Shown here: positions 34,988-44,899 of the stretch, piece after piece
Layout of the letters: each line of letters opens with the position of its first letter
Numbering within the stretch: the first letter of the stretch is position 1
Assembly: GCA_011526105.1 (NCBI GenBank)
Contig: WYAZ01000059.1
Coordinates: 92,737-156,736, forward strand
DNA: 64,000 nt
Direction: 5' to 3'
DNA from: Deltaproteobacteria bacterium
Lineage (GTDB): Bacteria > Myxococcota > Kuafuiibacteriia > Kuafuiibacteriales > Kuafuiibacteriaceae
Translations under genes and position numbers: made by a program
Notes under the pieces: model-generated
The model's database searches: none
What the model was told of the DNA's origin: nothing
Seen by the model: the letters and a program-made list of their open reading frames with translations, nothing else

Positions 34988-35695
34988 ATGCTTGCCAAAG
35001 TGGCGAGGAGCGCACCCGAACGCGCCCTCGAGGACAGGACTGCGCCCGCTCCACGGGCACTGAAGGCACCGAGCGAGACCGCGTCTGCGGCTCAGGAGCG
35101 ACGACTGTTCGCGGACATGAGCGACCTCGAGCTTCTGTCTTTCGTGACCGAGGGTGAACGTCGCGCCTGGGTCGTGTTTCATCGGCGATTCAACGGGCTC
35201 GTCTATAGCTGCGCGGTCAAGGCCAGCACCGAGGCCGGGCTCTACCTCGACGGCGAGGAGATCTCGGACATCGTGCAGGAAGTGAACCTGCGGATGGTGG
35301 ACCGAGACTTCCGTCGGCTCCGGATGTACCGCACGGATGCGGGGACGAGTGTGGCGACGTGGGTGGGCGTCATCGCGTTCTCGACGACGAAGGACTGCGT
35401 GCGGCGACTTCGGCGCCAGAGGGCGGAGATGATGACCGAGGCCGAGCTCGACCGAATGGTCGCCGAAGGTCCGGGCCCAGAAGAGCAGATGGAGGACCGG
35501 GAGCAGAAGGCGTTTGTCGACGCCCAGCTCGGCGAGCTGTCCGAGCGCGACCGGGAGTTTGTCCGCCTCTACTTCATGGAGGCCCGAGCAGCCGAGGACG
35601 TCGCAGCGGAGATGGGCATATCGGTCAGCACTGTCTATAGCAAGAAGGCGAAGCTCGCCGCTCGCCTCGCGAGCCGAGCGAAGGAGAGGGTGTAG
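34988..35695 (+). CDS. RNA polymerase sigma-70 family factor (ECF-like)
   Basis: A 235-residue sigma factor with a ~40-residue Ala/Pro-rich N-terminal extension. Sigma2 follows at about 48-125 (LLSFVTEGERRAWVVFHRRFNGLVYSCA, then ISDIVQEVNLRMVDRDFRRL), and sigma4 at about 175-230 (LGELSERDREFVRLYFMEARAAEDVAAEMGISVSTVYSKKAKLAARL). A strong AGGAGG sits before the ATG. No anti-sigma gene of the usual kind is beside it; the 151-residue neighbour is the only candidate partner. Targets are unknown. Confidence 0.85.
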   Translation: MLAKVARSAPERALEDRTAPAPRALKAPSETASAAQERRLFADMSDLELLSFVTEGERRAWVVFHRRFNGLVYSCAVKASTEAGLYLDGEEISDIVQEVNLRMVDRDFRRLRMYRTDAGTSVATWVGVIAFSTTKDCVRRLRRQRAEMMTEAELDRMVAEGPGPEEQMEDREQKAFVDAQLGELSERDREFVRLYFMEARAAEDVAAEMGISVSTVYSKKAKLAARLASRAKERV

Positions 35696-35739
35696 TCCTC
35701 ATGTTTGCTCAGTCCAACTACGCAGAAGAGGGAAGTGTC

Positions 35740-36156
35740 ATGTCGCGCATTGCAGAGTCCTTTCGTGCGCTGCTCGGCGATCGCGCCACCAAACCGGTGC
35801 TCGTTCGTGGCGTGCGGAGCAGTGCGCGGCTGGTGAAGGAAGCACGAGCCCTGACCGTCGCCCTGCAACGGCTTCTCGCGGCCCGGTCGGATGTGGCCCT
35901 GGTCTCGGAACAGGTTTGGAGCGAGCAGCGCGAGACCTCCGAAGTGGCGATGCTCGTCGGCTCGGTGGCGTATCTGAGCGGCGGACTGGTCCTGCGTCTG
36001 CAGCTTCTGGACGGGCGGAACTTCAGAGTGCTCGACGAGGTGGAGGCCACGCTGGGCGAAGATCTGGCACAGGCTTCGGGACGGCTCGCGAATGCGGTCG
36101 CGGCCTTGTTCTCGAGCGGTGGCGACGCACGGTCAGTCCGCTCATGCATGCTCTGA
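35740..36156 (+). CDS. Small protein with TolB/CsgG-N-like fold pattern, partner of sigma factor gene
   Basis: A 138-residue protein from ATG 35740 (GAGGGAAG just upstream); an ATG at 35701 would add 13 residues. Residues about 45-120 read SDVALVSEQVWSEQRETSEVAMLVGSVAYLSGGLVLRLQLLDGRNFRVLDEV, which has the alternating pattern of the small domain used by FlgO/TolB/CsgG-like proteins to bind partners, without any signal peptide. It lies 44 nt after the sigma gene on the same strand, so it might modulate it. That is a guess from position only. Confidence 0.5.
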   Translation: MSRIAESFRALLGDRATKPVLVRGVRSSARLVKEARALTVALQRLLAARSDVALVSEQVWSEQRETSEVAMLVGSVAYLSGGLVLRLQLLDGRNFRVLDEVEATLGEDLAQASGRLANAVAALFSSGGDARSVRSCML

Positions 36157-36175
36157 CGGCGCGTCCTCCGCGGAG

Positions 36176-37216
36176 CTACTCTCCGATGCTCGGGTCCCGG
36201 TTCGTGATGGTGAGGGTGCCGTCTTCGCCTGTGACCGCGCGGACCTCGGGGCCGGGAGGAAGCTCGTCGGTGCAGCAAACCGCCTCCGGCGACGCGACGA
36301 CCGGCGCCAGAGGCGCCGCGATGAGCCCCGGGCGCCGGAGCACTGGCAGTCGCGTCTCGTTGTCGGTGTTCGACGCGGTGGAGGTCGAGACCTCGTCCGC
36401 GATGCCGCTCGCCCCAGCCCCCGATACACGTCCGCCTTCCGGAGGTGGCGTCGGGCCCATGGCGGCCTGGGACTGCTCGACGAGCGCCGTCTCCCACACG
36501 CCCAAGGGGAGGTGGTGGCGATGGCGGTACGCAAACAAGAGACCGGCGCAGAAGATCATGGCCACCAGCGCGAGGGCGGGGGCGCGAATGCCGACGGCCG
36601 GGGCCTCGGACGCGGGCACCGTTCGGAGGTGCGGCTGCATGAGGCGGATCTGCCGGTCGAGCGCCCAGGGTAGATAGAGGCCCAGGCTCAGGATGCACAG
36701 CAGCACATCTGGCCACATTCGGCCCAAGACCGGCAAGAGAGGCGGATCGAGATCAAATCGACGGGGGCCGACGATGACCCGGTCGGCGACGTAGCGGAAC
36801 AGCTCGAGGACACACCAGGGCGCGAGCAGTCCCAAGGTCAGCAGGCTGAGGAGCGTGCCCCATGCCAAGACAAACAGAAGCCCGAGGGCGTCTCCCGCGA
36901 AAGCCAGCCTGCGACCACGGTGTTCGACATGCGTGCACAGAAAGCGCAGCAGACGTACGAGGCCGAAGGGCAGGTAGAGCCCGAGCGTGATCAACCCGAG
37001 GAAAGTGATGAACAGGCACTCACCAAACAGGGCGAGGGGCCGGGCACGAAGCACGAAGCGGTGTCCGTCGAGCTCGCTGTGCTTGCACAGGTAGTCCGAG
37101 ACGTAGAAGAGCCCAAGGGGGGCGAGCAGTCCGGCGCTGAGGATGGTCGCGACTCCGGCTCCGACGACGCGTAGACCGAGCGCTACCGGTCGTCCACAGT
37201 AGCGGAACTCATCCAC
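36176..37216 (-). CDS. DUF898-like membrane protein with four repeated modules
   Basis: The membrane part shows four copies of a ~47-residue unit of the form hydrophobic helix, L-T-L-G-L-Y-L-P-W/F, basic helix, H-x(4)-G-R-R/H-F: FRYCGRPVALGL..SELDGHRF, PLALFGECL..LITLGLYLPFGLVRLLRF, LGLLFVLAWGTLLSLLTLGLLAPWC and PDVLLCILSLGLYLPWALDR. This is the YjgN/DUF898 pattern. One more membrane segment follows, then an acidic periplasmic or cytoplasmic tail with CCTDELPPG. I prefer GTG 37216; an ATG at 37339 would place 41 Arg/Pro-rich residues across the riboswitch DNA of the divergent gene. Confidence 0.6.
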   Translation of the reverse strand: MDEFRYCGRPVALGLRVVGAGVATILSAGLLAPLGLFYVSDYLCKHSELDGHRFVLRARPLALFGECLFITFLGLITLGLYLPFGLVRLLRFLCTHVEHRGRRLAFAGDALGLLFVLAWGTLLSLLTLGLLAPWCVLELFRYVADRVIVGPRRFDLDPPLLPVLGRMWPDVLLCILSLGLYLPWALDRQIRLMQPHLRTVPASEAPAVGIRAPALALVAMIFCAGLLFAYRHRHHLPLGVWETALVEQSQAAMGPTPPPEGGRVSGAGASGIADEVSTSTASNTDNETRLPVLRRPGLIAAPLAPVVASPEAVCCTDELPPGPEVRAVTGEDGTLTITNRDPSIGE

Positions 37217-37274
37217 GGCCCCATTCTTGACAGCGTGGCCCTTCGGCCGCAACCTCGCCGGACGACGAGACGAT

Positions 37275-37329
37275 GGCGGTGGGGTCCGCCGAGAACCGCG
37301 GCCCGAGCGGCCGCCGATGACTCCTACGA
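37275..37329 (+). ncRNA. Fluoride riboswitch (crcB motif)
   Basis: Every hallmark of the crcB aptamer is readable: P1 GGCG (37275-37278) with CGCC (37287-37290); loop GUGGGGUC (37279-37286), whose GGGGUC pairs as a pseudoknot with GACUCC (37318-37323); joining AACC; stem GCGGCC/GGCCGC around CGAGC (37298-37314); and the 3' strand GAUGACUCCUACG. Downstream, a hairpin UCCGGC/GCCGGA (37378-37393) covers part of the GGAGAG ribosome binding site, which suggests translational control. The next gene encodes a fluoride-type CLC, the classical partner. Confidence 0.87.
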
Positions 37330-37401
37330 TGCCCGACATGCATGACTCGGGTGCCGTGGGGTCTCAATGAGTCCCCTTCCGGCGCCCGCCGGAGAGAGAA
37401 C

Positions 37402-38745
37402 TTGAGCACGAAGGCGGAGCAGAGCGGGAAGCGAGACGGACCGAGCGAATCTGAGTTCGAACCGCACCAGGCGCTGCTGCTCTCGAGGTGGCTACTGCTC
37501 GGCACGGTGGTGGGGGCGCTCGCAGGGGCGGCCTCTGCGGTCTTCCTCATCCTGTTGGACCTGGCCACCCACTTTCGCGATTCTACGGAGGGCTTGGTTT
37601 TTCTGCTCCCGCTCGCGGGCTTTGGCATCGGCCTGTTCTACGAGCGCTTCGGCGCCCCCATCGGCGCCGGCAACGACCTCGTCATCGACACCATCCATGA
37701 CGATGGCCCCGAGATCCCGCTTCGCATGTTCCCGATGGTGCTCCTCGGCACCGTGCTGACCCATCTATTCGGCGGGAGCGCGGGTAGAGAAGGCACTGCG
37801 GTCCAGATGGGCGCCAGTCTTGCGGACGCTTTCGCCCACCGAATCGGTCTGTCACGCGCGCTGCGTTTGCAGCTCCTGGCGGCCGGAGTGGCGGGAGGTT
37901 TTGGCTCTGTCTTTGGCACGCCGATCGCGGGGGCCATCTTCGCCCTCGAGTTCGTCGTCTGGGGCCAGATCCAGTACCGAGCGCTCGTCCCCGCCCTCAC
38001 CGCGGCGGTGGTCGGAGACTTCGTCACCTCCCGGGTCTTTGGAGTGGTTCACACTCCGTACCCGCCGGTCGAGCCCCTGGCACTCACCCCCCTTCTGCTC
38101 GCCAAGTGGGTCGTCTTTGCGCTCGCGGTGGCGGCGGTGAGCGTCGTGTTCATCGAGCTCACGCACGGCCTCAAACGCCTGGGCGTTCGCTGGTTTCCGC
38201 GTTTGCCGGTGCGGATGGTGGTGGGCGGCGGACTCGTCGTGCTCCTCTGGCAGCTCTTCGGCACGAGCGACTACCTTGGTCTGGGCGTTCCGACGATCGT
38301 GCGCGCCTTCGTAGAGCCCGAGATGTCGCCGCTGACGTTCGTGCTCAAGCTGCTCTTCACCGCCGTCACCCTGGCTTCGGGGTTCCTGGGCGGCGAGGTG
38401 ACGCCGCTGTTCTTCATCGGCGCGACGCTGGGCAACGCGCTGGCGTCGCCGCTGAGTCTGCCGCTGGGACTCGCGGCGGGTGTGGGTTTGGCCGCGGTCT
38501 TTGCGACCTCATCGAATACGCCACTGGCGCTCTCCGTCATGGCGGTGGAGCTGCTCGGAGCGGCCGTGCTTCCGCACGCGGCGATCGTCTGCGTTCTCGC
38601 GTGCGTGTTCAGCGGGCAGCGGACGATCTATCGCGCGCAAAGGCTCTCGGCTAAACCAGGTCGAGCTGTCCTTCGTGGAGCTCGGCCGTCCCGGTCTCCA
38701 GATCGCGCAGACGCTGAGTCCGGCGGCCCACCACCTCCTGGATGA
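37402..38745 (+). CDS. eriC: CLC-F type fluoride/proton antiporter
   Basis: A CLC-fold membrane protein of 447 residues. It shows the CLC-F sequence pattern rather than that of chloride CLCs: GAGNDLVIDTIHDD in place of the GSGIP filter, RMFPMVLLGTVLTHLFGGSAGREGTAVQMG with GREGT rather than GREGP, FGSVFGTPIAGAIFALE, and GGEVTPLFFIGATLGNAL at the helix N filter. The gating Glu in GREG is kept. The fluoride riboswitch just upstream supports fluoride export as the job. I chose TTG 37402 for its GGAGAGAG 7 nt upstream; the earlier ATG at 37342 has no ribosome binding site and nearly touches the aptamer. The 3' end overlaps the convergent gene by 95 nt. Confidence 0.9.
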   Translation: MSTKAEQSGKRDGPSESEFEPHQALLLSRWLLLGTVVGALAGAASAVFLILLDLATHFRDSTEGLVFLLPLAGFGIGLFYERFGAPIGAGNDLVIDTIHDDGPEIPLRMFPMVLLGTVLTHLFGGSAGREGTAVQMGASLADAFAHRIGLSRALRLQLLAAGVAGGFGSVFGTPIAGAIFALEFVVWGQIQYRALVPALTAAVVGDFVTSRVFGVVHTPYPPVEPLALTPLLLAKWVVFALAVAAVSVVFIELTHGLKRLGVRWFPRLPVRMVVGGGLVVLLWQLFGTSDYLGLGVPTIVRAFVEPEMSPLTFVLKLLFTAVTLASGFLGGEVTPLFFIGATLGNALASPLSLPLGLAAGVGLAAVFATSSNTPLALSVMAVELLGAAVLPHAAIVCVLACVFSGQRTIYRAQRLSAKPGRAVLRGARPSRSPDRADAESGGPPPPG

Positions 38746-40111
38746 AGTCGCGAGCACTGGGTCGCGAGCGCAGGATCGTCAGGAAGTCGGCTGCGGGAAG
38801 CTCGATGGCAAAACACTTGCTGCCGGCGCGGACTGTAGCGATCGCGGGCTGGCCGGTGACCAAAGACATCTCGCCCGCGAGATCACCGGCCGCGAGATAG
38901 CCGAGGACCTTCTGCTCGGTCCACTCGCGGCGCAGCACCTCTGCATGCCCGGACAGCAGCATGAGCAGGCCTTCGGCCCGCTCGCCCTCGTGGATGAGGA
39001 CGGCCCCCGGTTCGACCTCGAGGAAGCGGAATCGTCCCTTGAGGACCGTGCGATCGCTGTTCGAGAGTCCTCCGAACAGCGGGTTGGTGCTGAGGAATCG
39101 GTCGACCAGTCGATCGCGGAAGAACCGGAGGAGCACGGTGAGCACCTTGGGATCGCGTTCGACCAAGGTACGGACGGTCTCCAGATCGATCTCGATGATC
39201 TGCGCCGGCTCGAGGGCGGCGATGGTCGCGTTGCGCGGTTGGCTCGTGACGAGCGCCACCTCGCCAAAGAAGGCGCCCTCTTCGAGCTTGGCCAAACCCC
39301 GGCGAGGAGGACCCTCGTCGATGACTCCCACCGAGCCTTCTGCGACGACGTACAGAGCGCTGCCGGGCGAGCCCTGCTGAAACAGGACTTGGTCCTTCTC
39401 GAGCTCGATCAACCGCGCTCGCTCCATCAGATGAGCGAAGCTGTCCTCCGAGAGATCGGCGAAGATCGGTGTGGCGGGCAGAGCGTCCTTCAGGACGTCG
39501 CCTTTTTGGATGTTGGCCTCCGCCGCCTTGGTCATGGCGGCGACGGCATCGACCGCCGCATCCTCGTAGGCTTGGTGTTGCAGGGGGATTTGAAACACAC
39601 CTGGGCCGTCCGCCGAAGGGTCTGCGGAGGGCCCGCGGGGCACTTGCGTCACCCCGGGCATGATCTTTCGGAGGTCGAGCTGATCGAGCCTGGGTTGCGC
39701 GGGCTCGGCGAAGCTCACCGCTTGTGGGACCGGCGCGGGCGGCTGGCTCGGGCGCGGGGCGGGGACCGCTTCGGGTCGGGCGCTGCCTTGGGCCTTCCGG
39801 TGCAGCTCCGACATCAAGTTGAGCGTGGGTCGATGCTTGGCGTCGAGCACCAGCACTTGCTTCGCGAGTGCGGCGGCTTTGAGAAACTCGCCCCGGTCCG
39901 AGTAGGCGCGTGCTGCCCTGGACAGCGCCGCCACGACCTGAGGCATGAGGCCCATCTTCTTGAACACCACTGCGCTGCCGCGGGGCCAAGTGGGCTCGCC
40001 GGGCTGCAGGTTCTCGAGCTTCACGTAACACTGCAGCGTCTTTTGATAATCCTCTTGGACGAAAGCCTGCTGGGCCTCGGCGTGAAGGCGGAGGATTTCC
40101 TCGTGGCTCAT
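38651..40111 (-). CDS. Helical-repeat protein with two cyclic-nucleotide-binding-like domains
   Basis: A 486-residue soluble protein. Residues 1-110 are helical, TPR-like (HAEAQQAFVQEDYQKTLQCYVKLENLQPGEP). A Pro-rich linker follows (about 112-170), then CNB domain 1 at about 210-330 and CNB domain 2 at about 342-460. The phosphate-binding cassette is FFGEVALVTSQPRNATIAA in the first, with the Arg needed to hold the cyclic phosphate. In the second it is LAGEMSLVTGQPAIATVRA, lacking it. So only the first half is expected to bind a cyclic nucleotide. There is no DNA-binding domain. The ATG at 40111 is divergent from the DsbA-like gene. Confidence 0.82.
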   Translation of the reverse strand: MSHEEILRLHAEAQQAFVQEDYQKTLQCYVKLENLQPGEPTWPRGSAVVFKKMGLMPQVVAALSRAARAYSDRGEFLKAAALAKQVLVLDAKHRPTLNLMSELHRKAQGSARPEAVPAPRPSQPPAPVPQAVSFAEPAQPRLDQLDLRKIMPGVTQVPRGPSADPSADGPGVFQIPLQHQAYEDAAVDAVAAMTKAAEANIQKGDVLKDALPATPIFADLSEDSFAHLMERARLIELEKDQVLFQQGSPGSALYVVAEGSVGVIDEGPPRRGLAKLEEGAFFGEVALVTSQPRNATIAALEPAQIIEIDLETVRTLVERDPKVLTVLLRFFRDRLVDRFLSTNPLFGGLSNSDRTVLKGRFRFLEVEPGAVLIHEGERAEGLLMLLSGHAEVLRREWTEQKVLGYLAAGDLAGEMSLVTGQPAIATVRAGSKCFAIELPAADFLTILRSRPSARDFIQEVVGRRTQRLRDLETGTAELHEGQLDLV

Positions 40112-40174
40112 GGCGGCGAGAGTATACAAGAAACGCGGCTTGTAAGGTCTCGTCGGACGTGGCATGGGAGGGCC

Positions 40175-41248
40175 ATGCAAGCACGCGAACTCACGGCTAT
40201 CTTCTCCCTCGCCGGGCTCCTCATGGCGTGTCCCAAACCGACGGACACCGCACAACCGGCCCAAGGTGGCGGTCGGGCCAGTGCCGGCCCTTCTGCCGAG
40301 GCCAGCCGTCTGGATCCAAACCTGGTCGTGGCCACCTGGGAAGGCGGCCAGATGACCTATGCCGAGCTTCAGAAGAAGGGCGAGGCGAACTTCACTCGGA
40401 TGCGGAACCAGTACTTGATGGAGCTGCACACCCAGGAGCAGCAACTCCTCGAGGCCACAGTCGTCGAAGGGCTCGTCAAGAAGGCCGCCGCCGCCAAAGG
40501 GCAGACCGAGGAGCAGTATTTCGAGTCGATCGTGGGCAAGCCCAGCGCCACGGAAGCGGAGATCCTCGAGTTCTACGAGCAGGTGGCCAAACAGAGCGGC
40601 CAGCCCATCGAGGCCCTCCGCCCTCGCATCGAAGAGTACCTGGTCAACAAGAAGAAGCAGGAAGCCTTCATGGGCGAGATCGACAAGCTGAAGACCGCGG
40701 CCAAGGTGAACATCAACCTTCCGGCGCCGGAACAGGCCAAGGTCAAGTTCGAGCTCGCGGGACGCCCGATGAAGGGCAAGGAGACCGCGAAGGTGACGAT
40801 CGTCGAGTTTTCGGACTTCGAGTGCCCGTACTGCGCCAAGGCAACGCCCGGGGTCGAGCAGATTCTCGCGGCTTACCCAGATGACGTGAAGCTCTACTTC
40901 CTCCACTTCCCGCTGAGCTTCCACCAGAAGGCCATGCCCGCGGCAGTTGCGAGCGAGTGTGCGCACAAGCAGGGCAAGTTTTGGGAGATGCACGACGAGC
41001 TCTTTGCCGCGCAGCACAGCCTGACAGAGGAGCACTTCAAGGAAGCGGCCACGAAGCGGGGTCTAGACCTCGTTGCCTTCGAGGGCTGCATGAAGGACCC
41101 CGCGATCGCCGCCACCATCAAGAGCGACATGGTTCAGGCCGAGGCCGCGGGGGTTCAGGGCACCCCGAGCTTCTATATCAACGGCGTCCGCTACGAGCAG
41201 GGCGTACCGACGGTGGATGCGGTTCGCGCCGCTCTCGCAGGAAGCTGA
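40175..41248 (+). CDS. DsbA-like thioredoxin-fold lipoprotein
   Basis: A 357-residue exported protein. A signal peptide starts at ATG 40175 (GGAGG upstream) and ends in LLMAC, a lipobox. A helical region at about 45-170 resembles the N-terminal part of SurA/PpiC or dimerisation segments (QLLEATVVEGLVKKAAAAKG, IEEYLVNKKKQEAF). The C-terminal DsbA/DsbG-type domain starts with VTIVEFSDFECPYCAKATPGVEQ: the active site is CPYC. The cis-Pro loop is VQGTPSFYINGVRY. It should form or isomerise disulfides in the periplasm. Confidence 0.9.
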   Translation: MQARELTAIFSLAGLLMACPKPTDTAQPAQGGGRASAGPSAEASRLDPNLVVATWEGGQMTYAELQKKGEANFTRMRNQYLMELHTQEQQLLEATVVEGLVKKAAAAKGQTEEQYFESIVGKPSATEAEILEFYEQVAKQSGQPIEALRPRIEEYLVNKKKQEAFMGEIDKLKTAAKVNINLPAPEQAKVKFELAGRPMKGKETAKVTIVEFSDFECPYCAKATPGVEQILAAYPDDVKLYFLHFPLSFHQKAMPAAVASECAHKQGKFWEMHDELFAAQHSLTEEHFKEAATKRGLDLVAFEGCMKDPAIAATIKSDMVQAEAAGVQGTPSFYINGVRYEQGVPTVDAVRAALAGS

Positions 41249-41251
41249 ACT

Positions 41252-41324
41252 CCCCGGGTTAATTCGGGGGACGCTCGACTGGACCCGATCTCAGTTAGGG
41301 GGACGCTCGACTGGACCCGAACCC
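41252..41324 (+). repeat. REP-like doublet, left
   Basis: Two head-to-tail copies of a 32-bp unit, period exactly 32. Copy one begins aattcgggggacgctcgact, copy two agttagggggacgctcgact. They differ at the lead bases and in the last four. Confidence 0.75.
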
Positions 41325-41371
41325 GGCCCGGGTCACTGGAGCCTTCCGCGGCCCCAGGCTAGAGCTTGGGC

Positions 41372-41635
41372 GTGCGAATCGCTTGTTTCTCGGCCTTACT
41401 CCTTCTTCCTGCATGCGCTGGGTCGAGCGGGTCCCCCCGCTCCGAGGGGCCAGCGGCCTTCGACCCAGCGGTCGAATTCCAGAAGAACCCCCATCTTCGA
41501 GCACTCATGGAGGAACTTCAGTACGACCAGGCGTCCGCGCTCGTCGTACGCGCGCTCGAGCATCCCAACAACTGCAAGGCGGACATCGCCGAGATCTACC
41601 GCATCAAAGGCGAGGTAGACGCCATCAACGGCTGA
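41372..41635 (+). CDS. Small lipoprotein inside the repeat-bounded unit
   Basis: An 87-residue lipoprotein from GTG 41372 (TTG 41366 is two residues longer). Signal VRIACFSALLLLPAC ends in a lipobox (LPAC). The mature part is about 70 residues with HLRALMEELQYDQASALVVRALEHPNNCKADIAEIYRIKGEVDAI, a helical hairpin like a single TPR unit, plus one further Cys. No family recognised. It is the only gene between the inverted repeat doublets. Confidence 0.55.
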   Translation: MRIACFSALLLLPACAGSSGSPRSEGPAAFDPAVEFQKNPHLRALMEELQYDQASALVVRALEHPNNCKADIAEIYRIKGEVDAING

Positions 41636-41689
41636 GCCGTCGCGAACTGCCGCCGTCTGCTGAGCTTCCGAGGTTCGCCGTCGTGCATG

Positions 41690-41762
41690 GAGATCGGGTC
41701 CAGTCGAGCGTCCCCCGAATTGAGATCGGGTCCAGTCGAGCGTCCCCCGAATTAACCCCGGG
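41690..41762 (-). repeat. REP-like doublet, right (inverted)
   Basis: Two copies of the same 32-bp unit, in inverted orientation to the left doublet, identical to each other. Between here and the fusA stop (41921) nothing else can be supported. Confidence 0.75.
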
Positions 41763-41920
41763 CCTTCGTATTGCGCACGGGCTTCGCGCAAGCGCGAGCC
41801 GCAGTTCTATTCTCATGGCGCGGCGTTGGTGGGCGCGGCCGCGCGAGTGGGGGGTCGACCACGTTGAGCAGGCCGCCTCGGCACGGCCTCCGTCCTCGAC
41901 AGCAGGGCTTCCGAGGAGAC

Positions 41921-44002
<2,082 letters not shown>

Positions 44003-44058
44003 GATGACGAGGTGCTAAAAGCGGTAAGCGCCCGGGAATGTAAAGCGTTCTTTGAGTA

Positions 44059-44077
44059 CTTCGGGAAAATCCCGAGG
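44059..44077 (-). terminator. Hairpin between plsC and fusA
   Basis: An 8-bp stem (cttcggga with tcccgagg, one wobble) around AAA, directly after the plsC stop on the minus strand. There is no clear T-run beyond it. It could end plsC transcription and isolate fusA. Confidence 0.4.
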
Positions 44078-44078
44078 C

Positions 44079-44855
44079 TCAGACGCTGGATGGGGGGCTT
44101 GGTGCGGGCTCGTCAGGGGTCGACAGAGGCCGGATGACCGCGCGCAGAGCCTCGATCTCGCGCCGAGTATCCGCCTTCAAGCGGGCGAGTTCGTCGGGAC
44201 CGTAGCCCTCGATGTCGATCGGGCGTCCCACCAGGACCCGGGCGTCGGCATCGCCCACTCGCCAGTCGTGCTTTCGCAGGGCCCGCTGGGTGCCGGCCAC
44301 CGCGAGGGGCAGGATGGAGGTTCGAGTCTCGAGCGCGAGCCGAAACGCCCCGTCTTTGAACTCGCGCATCTCCCCGGTCTCCGAGCGCGTGCCCTCGGGG
44401 AAGATGAAGACCGGCACGTCGCGCTCGAGCCATCGTCGGCATGAGGCCATCGCGCGCTCGCCTGCACCCTTGGCGCCGCGCTTGACTGGCACGTCGCCCG
44501 CCATCGCCATGTTCCACCCGAGAAAAGGGAGCTTGAACAGGCTGTCTTTGGCCAGCCACTTCATGTCCCAGGGCAAATGAGAGATCAGAAAGACGTCGGC
44601 GTGTGAGCAGTGATTGCCCACGACGATCATTCGGCCGGGGGGCGGCTTGGGGGGCTCTCCGTGGATCTGGAACTTCCATGTCGGCGCCAGCTTCACCGCG
44701 ACCGTGCCCAACCACCGGAGGAATCGGCCGGCGACGTATCGCCGACGGTCGAAGGCGGCGGTGAGCACGAAGAGGACGAACAGGAAGAAGAACCCGAGGA
44801 TGACGACGAGCGCGATCTCGAGCCAGGTCCAAACAGAGAGCAACGACCGAAGCAC
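44079..44855 (-). CDS. plsC: 1-acyl-sn-glycerol-3-phosphate acyltransferase
   Basis: A 258-residue membrane-bound acyltransferase that makes phosphatidic acid from lysophosphatidic acid. One N-terminal membrane segment (about 10-35). Motif 1 is NHCSHADVF (His-x4-Asp), motif 2 the GDVPVKRG region, motif 3 FPEGTRS, motif 4 ILPLAVAGT. The catalytic pair is intact. It stands upstream of fusA on the same strand, with a hairpin between them. Confidence 0.9.
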   Translation of the reverse strand: MLRSLLSVWTWLEIALVVILGFFFLFVLFVLTAAFDRRRYVAGRFLRWLGTVAVKLAPTWKFQIHGEPPKPPPGRMIVVGNHCSHADVFLISHLPWDMKWLAKDSLFKLPFLGWNMAMAGDVPVKRGAKGAGERAMASCRRWLERDVPVFIFPEGTRSETGEMREFKDGAFRLALETRTSILPLAVAGTQRALRKHDWRVGDADARVLVGRPIDIEGYGPDELARLKADTRREIEALRAVIRPLSTPDEPAPSPPSSV

Positions 44856-44899
44856 TCCGCTCCGACTAGCAGAGCCGCGTCTCCCAGGCCAGTCGGGTG

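Larger units (their letters stand above)
41252..41762. mobile_element. 511-bp unit bounded by paired 32-bp repeats in inverted orientation
   Basis: Left end: two tandem 32-bp units at 41261-41292 and 41293-41324, each containing gggggacgctcgactggacc. Right end: the same unit twice, inverted, at 41690-41721 and 41722-41753. Outer flanks also mirror (cccgggtt on the left, aaccccggg on the right). The unit resembles the aattcgggggac-type REP palindromes that RAYT transposases handle. No transposase lies inside; the only gene is a small lipoprotein. It may be a non-autonomous element or two REP doublets that happen to bracket a gene. Confidence 0.6.

Noticed and set aside
38480..40174. Upstream extension of the DsbA-like frame
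   Set aside because: It runs antisense through the CNB gene. The signal peptide and ribosome binding site place the true start at 40175.
41252..41762. The 32-bp units considered as a CRISPR array
   Set aside because: The tandem copies abut without spacers and occur in inverted pairs; no cas gene is present.
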